Shown in pieces: positions 46,167 to 57,100 of a DNA stretch of 60,000 nt. Position 1 is the first letter of the stretch, and the number at the start of each line of letters is the position of its first letter. Source of the DNA: Symsagittifera roscoffensis (lineage: Eukaryota > Xenacoelomorpha > Acoela > Convolutidae); NCBI RefSeq assembly GCF_963678635.1, contig NC_087062.1, positions 40,163,676 through 40,223,675 on the forward strand, in the 5' to 3' direction. The notes below the pieces were generated by a model that did no database searches, was not told the DNA's origin, and saw only the letters and a program-made list of their open reading frames with translations. The position numbers were made by a program, and so were the translations under genes.

Positions 46167-49100
46167 CCAGGCTCAATGTCTAGTGGATCCTCATGACAAA
46201 CTTAGAAATACTATAAGACGTTATGAAAAACAATCTGGCATCACGTTTTCTATGTTATTCGCGTAAATACAGGCATCATCAAAAGATAACTTTTGATTTA
46301 GTGATATTCAGACATTTTGTATTCATAGTGTAGTTCAACCTCAGAAGCAAAAGAATTTTTATGTTAATGTTGTTTAATTTTGTAATTAATATGTTGGTAA
46401 CTTGTAAAATAACTTTTTTTTACATCAGTATTGTTGTACCGGGAAGGGAGTTTACAACAACCCCCAATCTATTTGTCAAATTAGTTTCAGTTGTCCCTCC
46501 CTTGGCACTTTTAAACTGCAGCAGCTTTTAGATGACCCTAAATTTTGAATGATCCTAAATTTTAGATGACCCTAAAAACTAAACTCCATTATATCATAGC
46601 TTTTTCGTTAGACCTTCTAAGGAGATCCAAAATGCTTTTCATAAAAGACTGCAATTTGTTTTACAATTTTGGGTCATTCAGATGCCATTGACAAAGAAAA
46701 TCTGCGAGACACAATTTGTTTTACCAATAAAAATTTTTCTGCTCACAGAGTAATTAGTTAAAAAATTACAGACGATTTTCAAAATTTGAGAACATTTTTG
46801 TCGTTTTCTCAGCAACTAAATAAGCTATTGGGTTAAAACTTGATCACATGGGCGATGAAACTAATTGAAAGGAACTGCCCGAATGAAAAATTAAAAAGTT
46901 TTGTTTTGAAGTTGTTAATTACTCCGTCCATCATAATTATTTTCAGAGGTGTTCTTGTCGTAGAAAAATTCTGTTCATTGAGGAGCCAATGAATTTGGCT
47001 TGATATTTATTTTGCTTAAAAATAGCGGGAAAAAAGAAATAATGAACAGGCCTGGCGTCAAAAGATGAAGACGACTAATTTCGACAAGTATGGAATTTTA
47101 ATGCCTTTGTCGCCAATGCGACAAATCAAAAAAATAAACAGTAACCCTATTGATACATGAAGTAATTATTAACAGTTATGTAGGCTGGATTTTCGTAAAT
47201 TGTCTGGCAGTGCTGTTTAGGAAACAAAAGCTTCATATTCATCTAAATTAGTCGTATTTGATTTGCGAAGCCAGGCTTAGTAACTTTGTCTTCGCCTTAA
47301 TCTGTAGTTTTACGCAAAACAGTACAAAACCAAATTCATGGGCTTGCAAAAGAACAATTTTGAGTCCACTAATTCAAATTCCAATATAAAGTTTACCATG
47401 CTAGCTCCACGGCACAAACACACCTTAAATTAATTTTGATTTTCAACAGCCAAAAAACATGTCTTTACATTTGTATTCGGCTGAACCCTTTTAATTAATT
47501 TCATAATTTCATCGGCCATGGGTCAAAAATTCAAGCCAATAATTATACCACTTGCGATACAAAACAAGAAAGCGGCTATGTCGTAAAAAATCGAAAATGC
47601 CGAAACAAATAGATCTATAAAAATGAATAGGGATAATTTTGAAACTAAAAACAAACCAAGACAATAGACCGTAAAATTCACATAGAAAGAAAAATTGCCA
47701 AGCAGTAACAAAGCCAAAAAACACTTTAGCAGAAACCCTTTTGGCAGAAAAAAAACTCAACAAGACATACAAATTTATTAAGTCTCCTCACCCTCAACCA
47801 ACACACACACAAAATTTTTTGCTCCTCGAACGACGCAATATGATGCCACTAACCGATATTGAACAGGCCGAAAATTATTCGGCCGAAAAAAAAACAATTA
47901 AATTTAAAATTAATTTTAAAGCTATTAAGTTCCCATCACCCTCAAAACACACACACAAACAAAACTTATTCGCTCGTCGAACGACGCAATATGAGATCAC
48001 TAAGTTGATATAATACGGTACGAAACTTATCAAGCCAAAACAAAGAAAAAAAAATTAAGACCACTAAAAAGTTATTAAGCCCCTCTCACCCTCAAACCAC
48101 AAACACAAAATGTTTTTACGCCAATATATTATAGAACGAAAGGTATCAAGCCGAACAAAGGAAAAGAAAAAAAATCAAAAATGAAACAAACAAATCGAGT
48201 TGGTCAAATCAGAAACAGCATAAAAAATTTCGAATAGGACATATATTTAAAACGCCAACAAGCTTAAAATATATCAGTGGTGGTAGATTGGTTGCTAAGG
48301 GGCTTCAAAGAAATGAGTCCACATGGGAAGAATCTTGTCAACAAAGTTATTTAGGGGGAAAATCTAGTACCCGGTTCCGATGCCCTTCCTTATCTTTCGA
48401 ACTTGCACAGGAAACGACAAAATAAATCTGAAACCTTGAACCGGAAAATTAAACTTGAAACATCTAGGAGCACATAAATAGCTGCACCTGCAAAAACTTA
48501 GCAGTTGCGTGGTGAAGGAAAGAAAATCACATACTCAACACAGAGGCGAAGCTGAGCTTGGTTCCACTTGCGTTGCAAAACCAGAAAGGCGCTGAATCGA
48601 AAAAAAAATTGAAATGAAAAAGGCTAATTTTAAAACAAAAACATGCCAAAAAAGTAGATTGCGAAACTAGTATCGGAAGAAAAATTACCAAACGGTAACA
48701 AAGCCGAAAAGACCTTAGCAGAAAACTTGTGAAACAAAAAAGCCGAAAAAAAATTCAAAAATTTAAAAACTTCTTAAAAATTATTAAATACTGTTTGAGA
48801 AACAAGAAAACAACAAAAAAAGAAATTTTACACAGAAGCGAAGTGAAGCAAAACACAACACAATTATAAAAAGCATAAACCGAAAAAAAATGAAAAAGAA
48901 ACGACTTGATTAAAACTTTCCTGTGTCTCGGAAAAAAAGGACGCTAGGGCCCAGCTTAGGTGAGGTATGTGTTTGATATTTTTTGAGTTTGTTATATTGA
49001 TGTGGGACGAAATGCATTTCAACACAACTGATGTGTTGAAATGCATGTGGGACGAAAAGGCATTTCAACAATTGGAATTTGACCAATACTTTAGTTGTTT

Positions 49101-52100
49101 CTCTACTAAAATAAGTGAGAGAGAACATTTTTGAGATTATGGAATGTTTCCAAAGACATAATTTTTCTCTTACAAAAAAAATAAAGAGCAGCCGCTTCTG
49201 CAGCAAAAATTTCGCAACATCTTTTATCGCTTGAATTTTTTTTTTTTCAGATTTGATAGGATAGTTTTATTAGAAATTCAACACAGATGTGAAGCGGAGC
49301 TCCGCACCACTTGCGATAGAACAAACAGAAAAAATTTTTTTCCGAATGTCTTGATGAAAAACAAATAGGGACCCAGCGGAGCTGGAGGTACGAGCTTGAC
49401 ATTAAATGAATTTGCTAATTGATGCAGCACTAAACATGTGACTTCAAAAACTGGACTTTGCCCAAAACCTGAGTTATTTATCCACCAAAATACGTGAGAA
49501 AAGTATACAATTTTGAGATCATCAAGTTTCCCGAAGTGATAAAGTTTCTCTATAAAAAAGAAGAGTCGCCGGTTTTGCAGAAATAATTAGTGCAGCTAAT
49601 TTTTTAAGTGAATTTTTTATCACAAATTTGCTTGAGTAAATTTTAAGAACATTCAAAAAAAACTTCCAAAAAAAGGTCAAAACATGTAATAAACGGTCAA
49701 AAAAACTTTCTAAAAACCATGTCTTTGTTTTTCTGCAAAAGCAGGTTAGGGCCACTTGACCGGAAACGAGTCACAAAACCGGGTTTCTCGATTGAATAAA
49801 ACATGAGAATTGGCGGGAAAAAAAGTTAAAAACATTTCCGTAAAATCAAAAAGTTCGCGGAAAGTCAAAAAATTTTCAAACAATTGTCAAAGCTTCAAAA
49901 ACTTTTGGCCCTAACTTGAACGCAACATAAATTTTTTCAACAAACAGTGCATAGCCAATTATAATCATAGGCATTGAAAAACCTGTTGTTTCGATTAAAC
50001 CTATGATATCAGATTTGGCAGGATAGTCGCGGGCGAGAAAAGTCCAAAAAACGGTCAACAAAAAAAAAATGGACATTTCAAAGAATCGCAAATTTACGTG
50101 TACAAAAAACGACGTAGACATACTTAGAAGAAATTCACGCAAGCTGTAATTTCGATTGAACCCAAAAACTTAGATTTCGTTGGGTAATTTTCGAGAAAGG
50201 TTTCAAAAAATGGTCTACAAATAAAAAATTTGACATTTCCGAGAATGATTGCATTTTGTGACTAAACCTAGGGCGTAGCCGCTTATGCAGAAAAAATTCA
50301 CGCAAGCCGTAATTACGGTTGAAATCAAAATTTCAAATTTGGGAGGGTAGTTTTCGAGAAAAAAAACTCCGAGGGCCATTTTTTTGGGCGAAAAATTTGT
50401 GATTAGTCGCAGCAGTTAAACTTTTATAACTTCTTAACCCGTTCTTTGAATTAAATCCAAAATCTCAGACATGACAGGGAAGTATCCGAGAATATTCAAA
50501 AAATTGAAAAAATTAAAAATTTGATTTTTCTGAGGGCGATATTTTACATGTAAAAAATTTTGACGAGTACCCGCTAAGGCATGGGAAATTCCAACTGCCC
50601 GTTATCTCACAATATCAAAATCCGCAAAATCCGATCCCAGAGATTAGTTTTCGAAAAAAAAATCAAAAACAATCACCTTACGGTCAAAAATCAAAAATTT
50701 GACTATTCCTAAGGCCATAACTTTGTGTAAAGAAACTTGGGCGTAGACGCATGTGCAGGTAAATTTTCAAAAGCCAGTTTATTCACTGAAACCAAAAATT
50801 CAGATTTGAGACTGGCAGTTTTCGGGAAAAGGAGAAAAGCGAAAATATGGGTCAAATATTCCCCCATAAGAATATGGGTCAAATATTCACCCAGAGACAA
50901 TTTTGAAGGCTGTAGACAGAGGTGTAGAGTAAAAAGAGACTCTAGTGGAGTAAGCAAGCTCCCAGGAGAGTAGGCGGTCTTTCAATTGACACCACTTTAC
51001 TGGAAATCAGTAGAATTTTCCATAACCAAAAAAAGCAATTTCAACAACCCGATGGATAGAAATGACCCAAAGTTAGGTCATTAAGCAGATAAAAATGGGC
51101 GTAAGTGAATTAATTACATTTTGTAGGATTAAATCAAACACTAAAAGCAACATTAAAGAAAAACCGCGCAGCAACAAAAAAAACGATTCTAAGATGTGAC
51201 AACTAGGCCGACAACAGATTAGCAGACAAATAATAGGCCGACAATTTCATTTGAAAGAGAACTTTTCCGGTTTGAAAAACAACAGTTCCTGTTCAAGTTG
51301 GAACCCAGGATCTTTGCCGTCGATGGCATATTCAATAACTCTAGGCTAAAATGGATGTTTACGCATCGAAGTTTGAATTCTTATGAAACAATATATAAGT
51401 GCTTCTGTTAAACAAGTTATTAACCCAAAAAAGTATTTTCCATTTTAATAACGCTTGCTAACCGAAAGCTCAAGAAATTTTTAAAAAACCGGTCAAAGTT
51501 CAAAAAGTTGATTTTCCAAAATCCGTAACAATTTTCTGAAAAAAGCAGATCCTGGCCAGTAAAAAAGAGAAGATTCTCAAAAAAATGGATTTCTCGGTTG
51601 AACACTTCATCTGAGATTTGACACGGTAGTTTTCGAGTAGAGTAAAAAAACCTCCAAAAACGGAGTTTCACTATTTTCACTTGTTTGAACGCCATTATAT
51701 TTTGATTAAGAAAAGGTAACAAATTCTAAAGGTATGCTTATAACCACCCAGATTTGGCATGATAGTTATCGAGAAAAGCCCAAGAAACAGTCACCAAATC
51801 AAAAAGTTTAGAGAATTTCCCATAATCAGTTTTTTTTTGAAAAAATGAAATTGTGCGTAGCCGCTTACGCAGAAGAAATTCACTCAACCCCATTTTTGAT
51901 TGAATCGAAAAACCCAGAACTGGCAGGGTAGTTTTCAAGAAACGTCCAAAATTTTCAAGAAACGGTCAAAAAATCAAAACTTTGACTTTTCCGATGGCCA
52001 TAACTGTTTGTGTCACAACAATTTGAACATACTCCCGTATTCAGAATAGCTTCTCGCAACTCGTTCTTTGTATTGTACCCAAAATCTAAAATATGGGAGA

Positions 52101-53920
52101 GCAGCTTTCGGTAAAACTCTAAAATTAAAAAACAAAAACGCTCAAAAATCAAAAAATTATCTTTTCCGAATTCTTTTCTGTAAAAATATATTAGCAATCG
52201 TTCATGCAGGTTATCTTCCCACTACCAGTTACTTCCATTGAACCGTTATCTCCATTGAGCTTAACTTTTGAGAGAAATTATAAGATTCAAACAACGGTAA
52301 AAAAAAATCAAAAATTTGACTATTCCGAGGGCTATAAGTTTAAGAGTGAAAAAGTTTGGGCGCAGCCGCTCATGTAGGCGATTCCTTTGAATCCGTTCTG
52401 TTCATAAATCAAAATCTCAGATTTCGTAGGTGGGTTTTAGAGAAAACGAAAAAAAATCAAAAATATTGGTCAAATACTCCCCACACAGACTTTCTCGAAG
52501 GCTGTACACAAAGGGTTAAAGCAAAAAAAGACCAGAGTCTGTAGGCACACAAAGAAGTAGGCGGTCTTTCTATATATACCACTTTTTGAAAATTGGAAGA
52601 AGGGTTTGAGAAAAAAATTGCAAAGCGTCTCAAAAAACCCAACTCTATACAATTTCATAATACCTGTTTGCATCAAACAAGAATTCTAGGCGAACATGCC
52701 ATGGAAAACATTTGAAATGCAAATTATCAACTGCACAACACTTACGAAGCGGAAAAAAGACCGATTATTTTTGAGCAGACACCAGTTGAACCGAAAAAAA
52801 AACAGATTTCGAAAAAAAAAACTTAAAAAAATTAAAAGTTTTAAGTAAAAGTTTACAGAAAGTTTAACAAGTTTTAGTAAAAAACTTTAATAAATTAAAA
52901 GACTTCTAAAAAAATCCCCCTTGAATCTACCCTGTAATTACTTAAATCCATCCAGTAGTTAAATTGGAATTTTCATGAAAATGAGCATGTCAGCTGCATA
53001 GCAGCATCAGAAGTTACTCACCTGATTTTGTTAAGCTAATTGTTAACCCGGAAAAAGTCTACATTCTGATTTTGATAACGCGAGTGTACGCCAATCGAGT
53101 TTGCAAGAAACTTACAACCAACCTAAAAAGCAAATTTTGGATAGGGCAGAGAATTTAAATTGCTACCAAATACAAAACATATCTAAAGCGGCAAATTTGT
53201 TGCTAATAGAGGCTTCCAAGAAACGAGTCCAGATAAGTCCAGTGAGCAAAACTATTTACGGGAAATAATTCTAGTACCCGATTGCAATACCATTGCTTAT
53301 TGCAAGGGTGAACACAAAAGCGAAGCTGAGCTTTGCTAACCCACGCGAGAAAACGGTAAAAATTAGCTGAAAAAATTCAAAAAACAGTGAAACAAGGAAA
53401 AAAGAAAAGGCGAAAATAAGCAACGATCGCTTAGAAGTAAGCTAACACTAGCCTGCAATAAAACAGCAATCGATGCTACAAAAATGCCTTTGCTAGGAAA
53501 TAAGCCAAAAGTGCCAAAGTCTGCTTGCTTATCTGGAAATAAACCAAAATCTGCTTGCTTATTAAAAACATTAGATTACAAAATTGTTCACAGAAAAAAC
53601 TATAGTACTATTATAAGACACTGCTTTCGCAAACGTATGCAATAACTGGACCTCAGAAATTTGAAAAAATGCGATGAAAACTTAATTTCAAAAATAGTTT
53701 CTCAATCACTTGTTAGATTTGAATGGCGCTGCATTTCCATATTATTTACATTCATAAATGGTTTTGATTTTTAGTTCAGATGTTTATGCATTAGGTGTTC
53801 TAAATGCACAATTCGAACAATCGATATGAAATTTTGTCCAATGCATTTATTACAGTATATACAGAACATGATATACAATTTCTAATTAACGGAAGTGAAC
53901 TAATTGTGAAATAATTGCAG
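46167..53920. other. Gene-poor region with dispersed and degenerate tandem repeats
   Basis: No gene is recognised. Copies of a family headed CACAGAGGCGAAGC (about 48538, 48832, 49271, 53305) share body text such as AAAATTGCCAAGCAGTAACAA (47693, 48688). From 49500 to 52560 a degenerate unit of very roughly 165 bp recurs. The ORFs on both strands here are short, AT-rich and without motifs. Confidence 0.6.
49500..52560 (+). repeat. Degenerate tandem repeat, roughly 165-bp unit
   Basis: Recurring landmarks in order are GGGCGTAGCCGCTTATGCAG, GAAATTCACGCAA, ATTGAACC, CAGATTTGGCAGGGTAGTTT, TCGAGAAAA, CGGTCAAAAAATCAAAA and TTTCCGAGGGCCATAAC. The clearest heads are at about 50271, 50740, 51851 and 52354. 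The same landmarks occur in inverse orientation at 1385-1590 and 16340-16500. Confidence 0.65.
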
Positions 53921-54087
53921 GAAAAATCGAGTCTTCAGCTCGGGCGGAAAGTGTGAACCTAACAGAATCAGCCATGTCGAAAACCAATCAGATTTGACCA
54001 AATATACAATCACTGAAGGTACGAGTCTTCTTCGTCATATTGGTTTTGTCATTCGGAAGCATCCTGTTCGGTTCTATCAGTTCCGGC

Positions 54088-54170
54088 TTAGTTGAGGTGT
54101 GTGAAAATGAACGAGGCCACCGCCACGACAATGGATCCAGCCGACAACACGATGTGAGCGGCGGGTGATC
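54088..54170 (-). CDS. LU gene terminal exon (GPI-signal-like tail)
   Basis: The acceptor (minus) is CTTGTTTCAG. It encodes the linker and hydrophobic tail and ends at TAA (54090-54088). The small residues before the tail (GSPAA) could hold the GPI attachment site. A TTTATT (AATAAA on the minus strand) at 53846-53851 is a possible poly(A) signal. Confidence 0.85.
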
Positions 54171-57100
54171 CTGAAACAAGTAAATGTCTGTTAACTAACA
54201 TCAAATCAAAGACCAAATTTTACTTCATACATTGTTTGTAGGCCCTTCACATGATAAAAACCCATCTTCTAGAAAAAAAGCCGCTGTTTAGAACTTTTTA
54301 AAATATAAATTGATGCAAAAAACTATATGTTGGGTATGAGAGGCCCGTGTTATGGCGTAGCTATGATGTAAAGCGAATTGATTAAACCATAAAACTAGAG
54401 AAGAGGTATGAAACACTAGCCTTGATTGCAGTCGTCCTCCTGGCATACGAACTGGCAGTAGTGCGCCTCTCTCTCATCCCTCCAGCGGTAGTCTTTGCAG
54501 GCACTGAAGTCACTCTCCCGAAGACAGCCCCGGTGGAACTCAGTCGAGTAGCCCCACTTCACTACAATAAGAAAGGAAAGAGACATTAAATCGTAAACAC
54601 GCAGTGATATACAAAAGTATCAGGTCTGAATTAACAATTTCCAATTCTGAACACTTATAACGACGCATTTTTAGATTTCAAATCAAGACTTGAATATTTT
54701 GAGATGTTACCTTGATTGATCACAGAGACAGTTCTATAGAAAAATCACCACATTGTGCATTTAATGATTAAATGAACACAGCAGAAAAAAATATATTTCA
54801 TTCAAAATATACAGAAAATAAAGCAGACAGCCGGCTCAAAAATAATTTTTTTGGTCATTGTGTTAATTTAAAGTGAAGAACCTTGGGTGGTGTAACGTAC
54901 CGTCATTGTCGCCATCTGCGATGTACTTCTCAGAGACGTAGCAGTACTTGTAGGAGGGGTCGGGGCACTTCTCGGGAGGGGGTGGGGTGTTCTTGCAGTG
55001 AGTGATGTAGCTGCTGGAGGCGGCTGTGAGGAGACTGCCTCCCATCCAGTAGTAGCCATCGCACTGCGAGCATCGAGGACGAGTGGCTGCAACACATCAT
55101 TAAGACCTCATAAATTTTATATCAAATTATCATAAGCAAGAAACAAAATTAGCATAAGCTTAGGATAGATAAAGCTTCACTCTAATTATGGAATGTACCA
55201 ATTTAATATCAACAACTCGGCATTTAAAATCATGACTACTCACGCCAATCGGTGTTGCACTTGTGTCCAGTGCATGTCTCCTCGCACGAGTGCACGTCCA
55301 GGTTGCTCCCTGCCACATCACTGGTGATTGGGTTGGAGGTGCACTGGGAAGTGACTGCACTGGTGCCACAGCCTCTGAACTCGTAGATGATCTGCACCTC
55401 GTGGTTGAACGTCGTCGCATCGTTCTCCTCTAAAGCCACAACAAAAACACAATGACTTTATAGGATAAGCGGCATAGCTTTTTGCATGGCTCCTGGTGAG
55501 TTTTTCTGTACAAGCAGTTTCATTAACTTATTTGAGCGAGACAAATATTTTATTGTATATGTATAATTCATTGTATATGTATAACTCTCTCCTGAATAAT
55601 TTTTATTACATCTTTCAAAAACAAAACGGCCCATGTGAACAATCTCCCCTAAAATTACAGGGCTATTTCAAGCCCTAAGGCCTGCATGCATTACGCTTAA
55701 ATCTGATTGGCTGAAAAATGTTACTTTTAACCAAGTGAACTTCCTCCCCCCTAAATTGATCCACTTGTCCAACAAAACCTATAAGAATAGTGACTTTAAC
55801 ACGTTCAGTTTTCGGACTTTTCTGTTTAATTTGGATCGCACTATTTTCTAGGATGGCTATTCTGCTCTTCATATTTCATGAGGCGAGCAGTTAAAAAAGA
55901 CCAAAACTAGTTTTCCCTAATGACTCTCTCATATTTGTACTTGAACAGCTTTTGAATAAAATTAGATTTTTATCTTTAAGTTTAAATTGTAATAGAGAAT
56001 GAAAAAATACTCAAGCTAATAAGAAGAAGATTCAACGGATACCACTCTAATTCATGCAAAATGTAACCAGGCGCACAACAGCTGTTTTTCGTGATAAAGG
56101 TTGAACGGCTCGTAAATTGGTCAATTCTGAACTTCATCGATTGCCATTATTTACATTGAGAAAAGATTGCCAATAAGGTACAGAAAGTGTAGTCGAAAAC
56201 TCGAAATACTCTATTGAACAGCGAGCTTGACCGATTTGTATGTTTCACTTAGAGCCATAACTCATGTTCGCTATCATAACTTTTGAGCCTCTCCACCACT
56301 AACCGTTATAGTAGTCTCCGTCTGTGTATATGACCTTGGTGTAGCAGTAGTTGCTGCCGGCGGGACAGGTCATGTCTTTGATGTCAGCCGGTCCACACCC
56401 TCCACCGTGGGTCGAGTTGCATGACTTGCAGATCAGGCCACTCCCCTTCAGGTTCAGCGGCAGGGCTGCAAACAGAAAAACAATTAAGCTCTTAAGACGC
56501 GATGTAAGAGACACTCATTTATTGTTCGGGAGATCTAATCACAAATCACAGTAAAATTTCCCAGGACAGTCATAAAACTTTCTTTTTATAAGTTTCAGAT
56601 TACTATTGTCGCTAAACTAGAACGTTTTTCGACCGATTTTGAATCATGTTATAAAATTGGACAAAATTAGCGCCCAAAAGTAGACAGAAATATATAAACA
56701 AAGCCCTTTCCATTTGCCAGGGTAATAAAAACACAATTTTCACCCTATTTTTGAGTGATTTCTGCACGATAAATGGGCATAGATCAGTTTTAAAAACCAA
56801 CCTTCATTGTTGCATCCCGCAGTGTCGCATGTCTTGGAGCAAGTGACTGAGGTTCCGATTGTGACATTGCTGGTCAGCTGGGTTGTGTCGGCCCAGCATC
56901 CGTCCGAGTGGTTGTACTGAGAGCACCCTCGAAACACGATGTTGTGCGACACCGCCCCATTCAGATCCAGCACGACGGAGTGTAGCGTGGAGCAGTACTG
57001 TTGGGCGGAGTTCTGACAGGTGGTGGCGCCGGGTGGACTGCTGTAGCAGTTGCCACTGGTGTCGTCCTCACTTGTACATTGCACGCACGAGGTGGGGTCT

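Noticed and set aside
47509-48013. Lysine-rich and hydrophobic ORFs between the LIM and LU genes
   Set aside because: They fall in dispersed A-rich repeats that recur at 48.6 and 57.3 kb, without splice or domain support.
56299-56514. Reading of the LU domain 3 exon backwards through the intron as a signal peptide start
   Set aside because: The apparent start is GTG, the upstream part is intronic, and a good CTGTTTGCAG acceptor in the conserved phase 1 lies at the exon edge.
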